DNA of 64,000 bases from Actinomadura violacea (GCF_017573465.1 NZ_JAGEPF010000036.1:50732-114731); one strand, 5' to 3'. Shown: positions 25,179 through 33,513, counted from the stretch's first letter. Program-made: numbers and translations. Notes: generated by a model from the sequence alone, not told the origin.

Positions 25179-25997
25179 GTGCCGCATCCGGCGACCGCGG
25201 TCCAGGAGACCGCCGGCGGCGTCGCCCCGCACCTGAGGCGGCTGCTGGAGTTCGTCGAACCCGACCGCGACGACGTGTGCCTGGACGTGGCGCGCGGCCG
25301 CGGGCCGATGCCCGCCGCGCTGCGCCCGCAGGTCCGGCACCTCACCGCGGTGGACGCGACGCCGGCGCCGGAGGAACCGGGCCGCAGCGGCCGGATGGCC
25401 ACGGTCGAGTTCGGGACGGGCCCGGTGCGCATCACCGGCCCGGCGGGCGACGGGGACCGCCCACCCGCGACGGCGACGCGCGAAGACCCGCGGCCCCGGC
25501 CGGCGAGCCCCGCCGTCAAGGCCGACGCCACCGCGCTGCCCTACCGGGACGACGCGTTCTCCCTGGTCACGGCACGGTTCTCGCTGTACACGCTGGGCGA
25601 GCCGGACCTGGTGCTGCGCGAGCTGCTGCGGGTCTGCCGGTCCGGCGGCCGGCTGGTCATCGCCGATCTCGTCCGCGGCAACCTGGCCGGGCCGGAGCGG
25701 GACCGGATCGAGCGGCTGCGCGACCCCGACCATCCGGGCACCCCGTCCATCGCCCGGCTCACCGAGATGATCACCTCGGCGGGCGCGACGATCCGCCGCC
25801 TCGACGTGTTCACCGTCGAGCGGCCGGTGGAGCCGTGGCTCGCGAGCGCGCGGGACGAGGCGTCCGCCGACCGGATCCGCGAGGCGCTCATCGACGAGGT
25901 CGACGGCGGGCCGCGCACCGGCGCGAAGCCCCGGGTGATCGGCGGCGAGCTGTGGTTCACCCAGTCCTGGGCGCACGTGGCGGCGGAGCCGATCTAG
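25179..25997 (+). CDS. Methyltransferase-like protein with degenerate SAM motif
   Basis: The 272-residue protein resembles UbiE/class I methyltransferases. The post-I and motif IV region is recognisable (DATALPYRDDAFSLVTARFS), followed by LVLRELLRVCRSGGRLVIAD and a C-terminal part like those of methyltransferases acting on small molecules. Motif I, normally DxGxGxG, reads CLDVARGRGPMP. A proline/arginine-rich, probably disordered insertion of about 50 residues (about 65-115) splits the Rossmann core. Activity is therefore uncertain. GTG 25179 has GAGGGAG 7 nt upstream. It is convergent with the alcohol dehydrogenase gene, with a palindromic repeat between them. Confidence 0.75.
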   Translation: MPHPATAVQETAGGVAPHLRRLLEFVEPDRDDVCLDVARGRGPMPAALRPQVRHLTAVDATPAPEEPGRSGRMATVEFGTGPVRITGPAGDGDRPPATATREDPRPRPASPAVKADATALPYRDDAFSLVTARFSLYTLGEPDLVLRELLRVCRSGGRLVIADLVRGNLAGPERDRIERLRDPDHPGTPSIARLTEMITSAGATIRRLDVFTVERPVEPWLASARDEASADRIREALIDEVDGGPRTGAKPRVIGGELWFTQSWAHVAAEPI

Positions 25998-26018
25998 CGC
26001 GCCCGGGCGCCTTCATGC

Positions 26019-26066
26019 TTGCGGCGTGCCGTCCTCTTCCAGAGCCTCGGGGCCGGCACGCCGCAA
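26019..26066. repeat. Shortened copy of the dispersed palindrome (copy 3)
   Basis: Arms 26019-26034 and 26051-26066 pair at 15 of 16 positions (core TTGCGGCGTGCCG). The core matches the arms at 7.7 kb and 31.2 kb with one substitution. It lies 21 nt past the methyltransferase stop, between convergent genes, in the position of a bidirectional terminator. Confidence 0.7.
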
Positions 26067-26071
26067 CCTCA

Positions 26072-26134
26072 CTCTAGGGGACGAGTACGGCGCTCTAAGG
26101 AACCAGCGCAGTGCTCTAGGGGACGAGTACGGCG
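26072..26134. repeat. Three tandem 21-bp repeats at the alcohol dehydrogenase 3' end
   Basis: Units 26072-26092 and 26114-26134 are identical; the middle unit 26093-26113 matches about 14 of 21 positions. The right-hand unit is the last codons and stop of the minus-strand gene. Read in frame past the stop, the other units repeat the C-terminus (ending VP then a TAG each time). Confidence 0.85.
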
Positions 26135-27111
26135 GCGCCCGTGAAACGGTCGGCCGCGAGGTCGGCCAGGGCGCGGTCCGCCTCGTCCAGCGAGTACGGG
26201 TGCGTGGTGACGGCGACGCCGAGCCGCGCCGCGAGGCGGAGGAACTCCTCGCCGTCCGCGCGGGTGTTCGCGGTCACCGACCGGACCTGCCGCTCCTGGA
26301 ACAGGTGCCGCTGGTAGTCCAAAGACGGGACGTCGCTCAGGTGGATCCCCGCGATCGCGAGGGTGCCGCCGCGGTCGAGGCGTTCGAGCGCCGCCGGGAC
26401 GAGCCCGCCGGCCGGCGCGAAGACGATCGCGGAGTCGAGCGGGTCGGGCGAGGCGTCGAAGGAGCCGCCCGCCCACGACGCCCCGAGGTCGCGGGCCAGC
26501 TCGCGCGCGGCCGGGCTGCGGGTGAACACGTGCACGTCGGCGCCCTCGGCGATCGCGATCTGCGCGGCGAGGTGGGCGGAACCGCCGAACCCCCAGATGC
26601 CGAGCCGCCCGCCCGGCGGCAGGGCGGCGCGGCGCAGCGCGCGGTAGCCGATGATGCCCGCGCACAGCAGCGGCGCCGCGCGGACGTCGTCGAGCTCGGG
26701 CGGCAGCGCGTAGGTGTAGGCGTCGACCGCGACGGCGTACTCGGCGTAGCCGCCGTGCGCGTCCCAGCCGGTATAGACCGAGTACGGGCACAGGTTCTCG
26801 GCGCCCCGCCGGCAGAACCGGCACGCGCCGCAGGTGCCGCGCAGCCACGCGACGCCGACCCGGTCGCCCGCGGCGTACAGCGCGCCCGCGCCCGCCTCGA
26901 CGACCTCCCCGACGATCTCGTGGCCGGGCGTCACCCCCGGCAGGTGGACGGGCAGGTCGCCCTCCGCGACGTGCAGGTCCGTCCGGCAGACGCCGCAGGC
27001 CAGCACCCGTACCAGCAGCTCCCCCGGCCCCGGCGGCGGAACGTCCCGGTCGGCGCGGCGCAGCGGCCCCGACGCGATCGGGGTCGGTTCCCGCACCGCC
27101 CAGGCCCGCAT
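26116..27111 (-). CDS. Zinc-binding alcohol dehydrogenase-family protein
   Basis: A 331-residue medium-chain dehydrogenase/reductase. The catalytic zinc site is CGVCRTDLHVAEG plus PGHEIVGEV. The structural zinc site has four cysteines in CGACRFCRRGAENLC. The NAD(P)-binding motif is GIWGFGGSAHLAAQ. This fits the TIGR02822 zinc alcohol dehydrogenase subgroup, which is shorter than the classical enzymes. Its ATG shares one base with the upstream stop (TGATG), so it is translationally coupled to the SpoIIE-type regulator, an unexpected partnership. Substrate unknown. Its 3' end has been copied in tandem just downstream. Confidence 0.9.
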   Translation of the reverse strand: MRAWAVREPTPIASGPLRRADRDVPPPGPGELLVRVLACGVCRTDLHVAEGDLPVHLPGVTPGHEIVGEVVEAGAGALYAAGDRVGVAWLRGTCGACRFCRRGAENLCPYSVYTGWDAHGGYAEYAVAVDAYTYALPPELDDVRAAPLLCAGIIGYRALRRAALPPGGRLGIWGFGGSAHLAAQIAIAEGADVHVFTRSPAARELARDLGASWAGGSFDASPDPLDSAIVFAPAGGLVPAALERLDRGGTLAIAGIHLSDVPSLDYQRHLFQERQVRSVTANTRADGEEFLRLAARLGVAVTTHPYSLDEADRALADLAADRFTGAAVLVP

Positions 27112-29450
27112 CACGGGGTCAGCGGCAGCTCGAACCAGACGGCCTTGCCGTCGTTCGTCGGCCGGGCGCCCCACCGGGTGGCGAGCTGGTCGACCAGGTA
27201 CAGCCCGCGGCCGCCCTCGTCGGTCTCGCCCGCGCTGCGGATCCGCGGCAGCCGCATGTCGGAGTCGAACACCTCGACCCAGATCGCGTCGTTCCCGCGC
27301 CGCAGCCGGAGCCGGAACTCCTTGGTGGGCGGCTCCCGGCGGCCGAGGTCGGCGCCGAGGTCCCAGTCGTCCTCGTCGAACCCGCCCGCGTCGATCGCCG
27401 GGTCGAGCGGGGCGTCGAACGCGCCGCCGACCTGCGCGGTGTTGAACTGGACGGGCGGCGGCGCGCTCAGCGGCTCGCCGCCGCGGCCGGGCGGCCCGGC
27501 GGGCACCGGCACGACCGTCTCGCGGCGCGGCTGCGGGGTCGCGGTCGCGTGCAGCACCACGTTCGTGACGACCTCGGAGACCAGCAGGCAGGCCAGCTCG
27601 GCCTGCTCGTCGAGCATGCCCCAGGACGCGAACGCGTCCGCCGCCATCCGGCGCGCCTCCGACACCATGATCGGCTCGGCCGGGAACGTGCGCTCCTCGA
27701 CCGCCAGCTCGTCGCCGGCGGTGCGGATCACCACGATCGCCACGTCGTCGTCGATGTCGCCGGGGACGGCCTCGTAGGCCGCGTTCGCGATGACCTCGAC
27801 GCCGCCGCGCGCGACCCGCTGGACGGCGTCGCGGACCATCTCGCGGGACTCCTCGCGCGTGTAGTACTCGCCGTCGTCCTTCGGCCGCCGGTCGATGAGG
27901 CCGTCGGTGTACAGCACCAGCGTGGACCCGGGCTGCAGCTCGCACTGCTCCTCGTTGAAGAGGATCTCGCCGCCCATGCCGGGCGCGCGGACGCCGAGCA
28001 TAGCGCCCTCGCTCTCGAAGTCCAGCTCGCCGACGTCGCCGCCCACGATGAGCAGCGGCGGGTCGTGGCCGGCGTTGGCGAACTCCAGCACCCGCGACCA
28101 CGCGTCGTACACGAAGTAGGTGCACGACACCAGCGGCGGGCGGACGAGGTCGTCGCTGTTCCAGCCGGACCGCATCCGCTCCGGCCGGGTCATCGTGCGG
28201 ACCCACTCGTCGAGCTTGCGCAGGATGTCGGCCGGGGGCTTGTCGTCCTGGGCGAAGGCGCGCAGCGCGGCGCGCAGCTGCCCCATCACCGCGGCGGCGC
28301 GGGCGCCGCGGCCCTCGACGTCGCCGATGACGAGCCCGACGCGGCCGGCCGACAGCGGGATCACGTCGTACCAGTCGCCGCCGACCTGGGTCTGGATGCC
28401 GTGCCCGTGCGACTCCAGCGGGCGGGCCGGCTCGTACCGCCAGGCGATCTGCAGGCCGTCCAGCGGCGGCGGCTGCTCGCCGGGCAGCAGGTGCTTCTGG
28501 AAGGCGAGCGCGGTCTCGCGCTCCTCCTCGAACAGCAGCGCGTTGTCGACGGCGAGCGCGACGCGGCTGGCGATGGCGCCGAGCAGGTCGCGGTCGAAGC
28601 CGTCGTAGTGCGGGTCGGGCCGCTTGGACAGGTTGGACAGCGCCAGGCTCATCACGCCGAGCAGCTCGCCGCGCACCAGCAGCGGCGCGGAGATCACCGA
28701 GGTGATGCCCATCGACTCGCCGAGCCGCAGCGACGACTCCGACGGCGCGGCGAAGCGGTGCTGCACCATGTCCTCGACGAGGACGGCGTCGCGGCGCGCC
28801 ATCGCCTTGGCGCTGAAGTGGCCGGGCGGGTAGGAGACGGGCTCGCCGACCTCCGCCCAGGTGCCGGGCGGCGGCTCCCAGTCGCCCGCGTGCCGCGACA
28901 CCCGCCGGTAGAGCCGGTCGCCGCTGTACAGGTCGATGAAGCAGTGGTCGGCGAACTGCGGGACGAGGGTGTCGGCGACCCGCCGCAGCGTCGCCTCCAG
29001 CTCCAGGGACCCGGCGAGCCGCTCGCCGATCCGCTCCAGCAGCCCGTAGCGCTCCTGGTCGCGCTGGTTGGAGCGCAGCGCCTCCCGCGCGAAGATGACG
29101 ACGCCGTCGACCGCACCGGACGGGTGCCGCAGGGGGACGGCGTGCGCGCGCGTGTACACGGTGGTGCCGTCGGCCCGCAGGTTGCAGAAGGTGCCCTCCC
29201 AGACGCCGCCCTTAAGGACGTGCCGGGCGAGCTCGGTGGCCTGCTCGTGGTCCTCCTCGGCGATGCCGAGCGACAGGATGGAGTGCCCGATGATCTCGTC
29301 GCCGCCGAACCCGAAGAGCTGCCGGGCGAACGCGTTGCCGTAGATGACGTTGCTGAAGCGGTCGCAGACGATGACCGCCATCTCCATCTGGCTGAGGACG
29401 GTCTCGGGCGGCAGGTGCGCCTCGAAGGGCGCTTCCCCCCAACGCTTCAT
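27111..29450 (-). CDS. PAS-GAF-PP2C (SpoIIE) phosphatase with HATPase kinase domain
   Basis: A 779-residue cytoplasmic signalling protein. The PAS domain (about 15-130, MEMAVIVCDRFSNVIYGNAF) is followed by GAF (about 150-315) and a SpoIIE/PP2C phosphatase (about 335-600). The PP2C metal-site aspartates are present in GGDWYDVIPL, VIGDVEGRG, LYTDGLIDRR and DIDDDVAIVV. A C-terminal HATPase_c anti-sigma-kinase-like domain has LLVSEVVTNVVLHA and GGRGLYLVDQLATRWG. A proline/aspartate-rich insert of about 70 residues interrupts the last domain. Such proteins both phosphorylate and dephosphorylate anti-sigma antagonists in partner-switching control of stress sigma factors. No antagonist or sigma gene is adjacent. 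Confidence 0.92.
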   Translation of the reverse strand: MKRWGEAPFEAHLPPETVLSQMEMAVIVCDRFSNVIYGNAFARQLFGFGGDEIIGHSILSLGIAEEDHEQATELARHVLKGGVWEGTFCNLRADGTTVYTRAHAVPLRHPSGAVDGVVIFAREALRSNQRDQERYGLLERIGERLAGSLELEATLRRVADTLVPQFADHCFIDLYSGDRLYRRVSRHAGDWEPPPGTWAEVGEPVSYPPGHFSAKAMARRDAVLVEDMVQHRFAAPSESSLRLGESMGITSVISAPLLVRGELLGVMSLALSNLSKRPDPHYDGFDRDLLGAIASRVALAVDNALLFEEERETALAFQKHLLPGEQPPPLDGLQIAWRYEPARPLESHGHGIQTQVGGDWYDVIPLSAGRVGLVIGDVEGRGARAAAVMGQLRAALRAFAQDDKPPADILRKLDEWVRTMTRPERMRSGWNSDDLVRPPLVSCTYFVYDAWSRVLEFANAGHDPPLLIVGGDVGELDFESEGAMLGVRAPGMGGEILFNEEQCELQPGSTLVLYTDGLIDRRPKDDGEYYTREESREMVRDAVQRVARGGVEVIANAAYEAVPGDIDDDVAIVVIRTAGDELAVEERTFPAEPIMVSEARRMAADAFASWGMLDEQAELACLLVSEVVTNVVLHATATPQPRRETVVPVPAGPPGRGGEPLSAPPPVQFNTAQVGGAFDAPLDPAIDAGGFDEDDWDLGADLGRREPPTKEFRLRLRRGNDAIWVEVFDSDMRLPRIRSAGETDEGGRGLYLVDQLATRWGARPTNDGKAVWFELPLTP

Positions 29451-29684
29451 CTCCCCATCCCGATCACAGTCGCGGACCCGCCGGCGGCCGCGCCGCCTGC
29501 ACGCGGCCGGGCCGCACCGCCCGCGGCGGCGGTCACCGGGCGTCGCGGCGCGGTCGTCGTACGTGTTCTCCTCGTCGTATTGAACGACGAACCCGTCGCC
29601 GGGATACGCCCGAACGGCGCGATCGTATGGAGATCTTCGGTATAGACCGTCGCGGCGGGGGCGGGGGGCGGCACGCCGACCGTG

Positions 29685-30386
29685 TCAGCGCCTGCTGACG
29701 AAGACGTGCTCGGCGATGTCGCGCGGCAGTTCCGTCGCAGCATCGTCGGCCTCGTCGTCACAGGTCACCCGCACCCCGTCATCGGTCGCCCGGAGAGTCA
29801 CCTCTCGTCCCGGTTGTATCCCTATTTGCTTGAGTCTAAGCATCAGGTCGCTGTCCATCTGCACCTGCTCGCTGATCCGCCGGACGACGGCGGCGGCGCC
29901 GGAGGCGCTCGCGACCGCGGTCATCACCGACAGCGGCGCGGCGGCCGCGTCGTCGCCGTGCCCGCCGAGCTCGTCCAGCCCGGGGATCGGGTTGCCGTGC
30001 GGGCAGGTGGTCGGGTTGTCCAGCAGCGCGACCAGCCGCCGCTCGACCTCCTCCGACATCACGTGCTCCCACCGGCAGGCCTCGATGTGGACGTCCTCCC
30101 AGGGCAGTCCGATGACGTTGACCAGCAGGCACTCGGCGAGCCGGTGCTTGCGCATCACCCGGGTGGCCAGGCCGCGGCCGCTCTCGGTCAGCTCGAGGTG
30201 CCGATCTCCCTCGACCCGCAGCAGCCCGTCGCGTTCCATCCGCGCGACCGTCTGGCTCACCGTCGGGCCGCTCTGGGAGAGCCGCTCGGCGATGCGCGCG
30301 CGAAGGGGGATGATCCCCTCCTCTTCGAGCTCGAACACCGTCCGGAGATACATCTCCGTGGTATCGATCAGGCCGTGTGAGGTCAC
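29685..30386 (-). CDS. DtxR/IdeR-family metal-dependent regulator
   Basis: The 233-residue regulator has an N-terminal winged helix (about 1-75; ERLSQSGPTVSQTVARMER), a dimerisation and metal-binding domain, and a C-terminal SH3/FeoA-like domain. Both metal sites look intact: KHRLAE, VHIEACRWEHVM and the nearby MSEEVE region match the DtxR ligands (His, Cys, Glu, His). It should therefore bind Fe(II) or Mn(II) and repress iron or manganese genes. The start is GTG 30386 with a GGAGGGAG close upstream. It is divergent from udgX. A candidate iron box lies at 24.8 kb. Confidence 0.92.
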   Translation of the reverse strand: MTSHGLIDTTEMYLRTVFELEEEGIIPLRARIAERLSQSGPTVSQTVARMERDGLLRVEGDRHLELTESGRGLATRVMRKHRLAECLLVNVIGLPWEDVHIEACRWEHVMSEEVERRLVALLDNPTTCPHGNPIPGLDELGGHGDDAAAAPLSVMTAVASASGAAAVVRRISEQVQMDSDLMLRLKQIGIQPGREVTLRATDDGVRVTCDDEADDAATELPRDIAEHVFVSRR

Positions 30387-30486
30387 AGCTCCCTCCAGTC
30401 TTATGGCCTTGAAGTCTACTTGCTCGGGCCCTCCGCCGCCGGATCGCGCGAATATCCCGGAGAGGGCGGGTACGGGGAAACGCGAG

Positions 30487-31191
30487 ATGAACGCGGAAAC
30501 TTCCCACGACGCCGGACCGTTCCTTCCGGACTCCCCGAAGGAGCGCTCCGACCTGGCCGCGCTGCGCCGCGCGGCGGCGGGCTGCCGGGGCTGCGGGCTC
30601 TACGAGAACGCCACGCAGACGGTGTTCGGCGAGGGCTCCGCGGGCGGACGGGTCGTGCTGGTCGGCGAGCAGCCCGGCGACCAGGAGGACCGGCAGGGCC
30701 ACCCGTTCGTCGGCCCCGCCGGACGCGTCCTGGACCGCGCCCTTGAGGAGGCCGGGATCGAGCGCGGCGAGGTGTACGTCACCAACGCCGTCAAGCACTT
30801 CAAGTTCAAGCGGCAAGCGGGCGGGAAGCGGCGCATCCACGAGACGCCGAACGTGGGCGAGATGCGCGCCTGCCGCCCCTGGCTGCTGGCCGAGCTGCGT
30901 GCCCTGGACCCGGACGTCGTGGTCGTGCTCGGCGCGACGGCCGGGAAGGCGCTGCTGGGCTCCTCGTTCCGGGTGACGAAGCTGCGCGGCCGGCTGCTCG
31001 CGCTGCCCGGCCTGGAGACGATCGGCACCCCGTCCGCCGCCCGCGAGATCGACGAGACGCCGCCCGGCGAGGCGGGCGCCCAGGTCGTCGCGACGATCCA
31101 CCCGTCCGCCGTCCTGCGCGCCGAGGACCGCGACGCCGTGTACGCCAGCCTCGTCGACGACCTCAAGATCGTCGCCCAGGCCCTGCGTTGA
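30487..31191 (+). CDS. udgX: UdgX uracil-DNA glycosylase (covalent uracil-binding)
   Basis: The 234-residue family 4-like uracil-DNA glycosylase carries the two UdgX signatures: motif A GEQPGDQED (60-68) and the R-loop KRRIH (114-118), whose histidine forms the covalent bond with the abasic site after uracil removal in Mycobacterium smegmatis UdgX. Cysteines for the iron-sulfur cluster are seen in GCRGCGLYENATQ and MRACRPW. It acts in DNA repair, binding uracil-containing DNA irreversibly. It is divergent from the DtxR regulator and convergent with an MFS gene. Its stop codon lies inside the palindromic repeat at 31.2 kb. Confidence 0.93.
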   Translation: MNAETSHDAGPFLPDSPKERSDLAALRRAAAGCRGCGLYENATQTVFGEGSAGGRVVLVGEQPGDQEDRQGHPFVGPAGRVLDRALEEAGIERGEVYVTNAVKHFKFKRQAGGKRRIHETPNVGEMRACRPWLLAELRALDPDVVVVLGATAGKALLGSSFRVTKLRGRLLALPGLETIGTPSAAREIDETPPGEAGAQVVATIHPSAVLRAEDRDAVYASLVDDLKIVAQALR

Positions 31192-31249
31192 CTTGCGGCG
31201 TGTCGGCCTTATGGAACGGTCCTTAAGGCCGACACGCCGCAAGTGAACG
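31186..31249. repeat. Near-perfect 26-bp palindrome, copy 2 of the dispersed family
   Basis: Left arm 31186-31211 and right arm 31224-31249 pair at 25 of 26 positions. The left arm equals that of the 7.7-kb copy over its first 25 nt except for one base. The udgX stop falls in the left arm and the convergent MFS stop is 9 nt beyond the right arm, so it is well placed to end both transcripts. Confidence 0.85.
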
Positions 31250-31257
31250 TGGTTCGG

Positions 31258-32652
31258 TCAGGTGGCGGGGACGGTCTCGGCGGTCCTCGTGTCGTAGCGC
31301 AGGAGCGCGGGGACCAGGAGGGCCACGACGACGACGAGGACGGCGCAGGCGATGCCGCCGCCGACCCAGGACGCGGTGGCGCCGGCGACGCTCGCGACCG
31401 CGCCCGCCCGCACGTCGCCGAGCCGGGGACCGCCCGCGACGACGACGGTGAACACGCCCTGGAGGCGGCCGCGCATCTCGTCCGGCGCGTACGTCTGGAG
31501 CATCGTCTGCCGGAACACCGACGACACCAGGTCGGCGCCGCCCCCGACGGCCAGCAGCGCCACCGCCAGCCACAGCTCGTGCGCGAGGCCCGCGGCGGCC
31601 ACGGCGAGGCCCCACACGGCGATCGACACCACCAGCGCGATCCCCTGCCGGTGCACGCGGCCGATCCAGCCGGAGATCAGCCCGCCGAGGAACGCGCCGA
31701 CCGCGATCGCGGCGAACAGGTAGCCGACCGCGCCCTCGCCGCCGAACCGCGTCTCGGCCAGCTCGGGGAACAGCGCGCGCGGCATCGCGACGCCCATCGC
31801 GATGATGTCGACGACGAACGACATCAGCAGCACCGGCTGGGTGCCGAGGTAGCGCAGCCCGTCGATCACCGACCGCAGCCCCGGTGACCCGGTGACGTCG
31901 CCGAGCGGCGGGATCGACGGCAGCCGCAGCGCCGCCCACAGGCCGACGGTGAACAGCGCCGCGTCCATCCCGTAGGCGGCGCCGTAGCTCCAGCGGGCCA
32001 GGATCACGCCGGCGAACAGCGGGCCGGCGAGCATCCCGACCTGGCTGGCGGTGAAGTTCAGCGTGTTGGCGGCCGGGACGAGCGACTTGTCCACCAGCCG
32101 CGGGATGATCGCGCTGCGGGTCGGCGAGGACACCGCGAACCCGGTCGCCTGCACCGCCACCACCACCATGATCAGCGGCAGGTTCTCCAGGTGCAGCAGC
32201 GCCTGCAGGAGGAGCAGCAGCGTGGCGACCCACATCACGCAGGACGAGGAGAACAGCAGCCTGCGCCGGTCCATGTGGTCGGCGACCGCGCCGCCCCACA
32301 GCCCGAACACGATCAGCGGGACGAGGTTGACCAGGCCGAGCACGCCGACCCAGAACGACGACCCGGTCATGTCGTAGACCTGCACGGGCACGGCCACCGC
32401 GGTGACCTGGAAGCCGATGAACGACACGCCCTGGCCGAGCCACAGCCGCCGGTACGGGGGGTGGCCGAGGGGCCGGGTGTCGATCGCGACCCGCCGCAGC
32501 ATGCCGCGGCGGCCCCGCCCTTCCGGCGGGGAGCCGGGTTCTTCGGGTTCGGGGGGATTGTCGGGCTCGTCGGCCGCGGCGGCGGTGTCCGCGGCGCCCT
32601 CCCCGGGAGCGTCAGGAGCGAAGGCGGGGGGTGGCTGCTGTTCCGGTGTCAC
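31258..32652 (-). CDS. MFS transporter
   Basis: The 464-residue protein has a proline/glutamate-rich cytoplasmic N-terminus (about 1-55) and 12 predicted membrane helices, with the MFS loop GLWGGAVADHMDRRR after TMS2 and the related motif FAAIAVGAFLGGLISGWIG in the second half. It is related to the enterobactin exporter EntS-like branch (DHA3). The likely role is efflux of a small molecule; the substrate is unknown. Its GTG overlaps the stop of the pdxH gene by 4 nt (GTGA), so the two genes are an operon. That suggests, weakly, a link to B6 metabolism. Confidence 0.9.
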   Translation of the reverse strand: MTPEQQPPPAFAPDAPGEGAADTAAAADEPDNPPEPEEPGSPPEGRGRRGMLRRVAIDTRPLGHPPYRRLWLGQGVSFIGFQVTAVAVPVQVYDMTGSSFWVGVLGLVNLVPLIVFGLWGGAVADHMDRRRLLFSSSCVMWVATLLLLLQALLHLENLPLIMVVVAVQATGFAVSSPTRSAIIPRLVDKSLVPAANTLNFTASQVGMLAGPLFAGVILARWSYGAAYGMDAALFTVGLWAALRLPSIPPLGDVTGSPGLRSVIDGLRYLGTQPVLLMSFVVDIIAMGVAMPRALFPELAETRFGGEGAVGYLFAAIAVGAFLGGLISGWIGRVHRQGIALVVSIAVWGLAVAAAGLAHELWLAVALLAVGGGADLVSSVFRQTMLQTYAPDEMRGRLQGVFTVVVAGGPRLGDVRAGAVASVAGATASWVGGGIACAVLVVVVALLVPALLRYDTRTAETVPAT

Positions 32653-33416
32653 GGAGACAGTCTCTCCGTCACCCACCGGCCGGCCGCCTCCGGGTCGGCG
32701 TCGAGCGGGCGGCCCTGATCGTCCAGGGCGGTGCGCCGGTACCGGATGCGGTCGTGCAGCCGGTCGCGCCGGCCCTGCCAGAACTCGATGGTCTCCGGGA
32801 CGACCCGGTACCCGCCCCAGAAGCCCGGCAGCGGCACCGCGTCCCCCTCGTCCCCCCCGGCGGACGGCGAGGCGTCCGGATCCGGCCACCGCTCGGCGAG
32901 CTCGGCGAACCGGCGCTCCAGCGCCGCGCGGTCCGCGATCACGCCGGACTGGTGCTCGCTCGCCCACGCGCCGATCCGCGACCCGTACGGCCGGGTCCGG
33001 AAGTAGGCCTCGGACTCCTCGCGCGACAGCGGGAAGACCGGGCCCGCGACGCGCACCTGGCGGTGCATCGGATGCCACGGGAAGACGAGCGCCGCGCGCG
33101 GGTTCTCCGCCAGGTCGCGGCCCTTCGGCGAGGTCAGGTTGGTGAAGAGGCGGAACCCGTGCGGCCCGTAGCCCTTCAGCAGGACCGTCCGCGCGCTCGG
33201 CACGCCGTCCGCGGACGCGGTCGCCAGCACCATCGCGTTCGGCTCCGGCAGCCCGAAGGCGTGCGCGTCGGCGAACCACGCGGCGAACAGCGCCAGCGGA
33301 TCGGCGGGGACCGCCCGCTCCGCCAGCTCGCCCCCCTCGTAGGACCTGCGGAGCCGCGCGGGGTCGGGCGTTGGGGAATCCACAGCGTCAGAGCCTCTCA
33401 CCTGGAGATTGTGCAT
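32649..33416 (-). CDS. pdxH: Pyridoxine/pyridoxamine 5'-phosphate oxidase
   Basis: The 255-residue FMN enzyme makes pyridoxal 5'-phosphate from pyridoxine or pyridoxamine phosphate. FMN and substrate segments are seen in order: PNAMVLATASADGVPSARTV, LLKGYGPHGFRLFTNLTSPK, RQVRVAGPV, SEHQSGVI and the C-terminal EFWQGRRDRLHDRIRYRR. The middle carries an acidic/proline insert (about 190-205) not found in short enzymes. It heads an operon with an MFS transporter and diverges from citrate synthase. SerC, a PLP enzyme, is encoded 2.5 kb away. Confidence 0.93.
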   Translation of the reverse strand: MHNLQVRGSDAVDSPTPDPARLRRSYEGGELAERAVPADPLALFAAWFADAHAFGLPEPNAMVLATASADGVPSARTVLLKGYGPHGFRLFTNLTSPKGRDLAENPRAALVFPWHPMHRQVRVAGPVFPLSREESEAYFRTRPYGSRIGAWASEHQSGVIADRAALERRFAELAERWPDPDASPSAGGDEGDAVPLPGFWGGYRVVPETIEFWQGRRDRLHDRIRYRRTALDDQGRPLDADPEAAGRWVTERLSP

Positions 33417-33442
33417 CTCACATGGACCTGGGTACTGGTCGG

Positions 33443-33484
33443 TAAGGCGGACAGGGTTCAATGGCATGGCACTGCACCGCCTTA
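33443..33484 (+). promoter_or_regulatory. Inverted repeat in the citrate synthase leader
   Basis: TAAGGCGG (33443-33450) and CCGCCTTA (33477-33484) are perfect reverse complements flanking 26 nt, 30 nt before the citrate synthase start and in the 97-bp divergent space with pdxH. It may be an RNA hairpin or a split operator. Confidence 0.35.
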
Positions 33485-33513
33485 TCACTCTTGGGGACGA
33501 AAGGCAGGACGAC

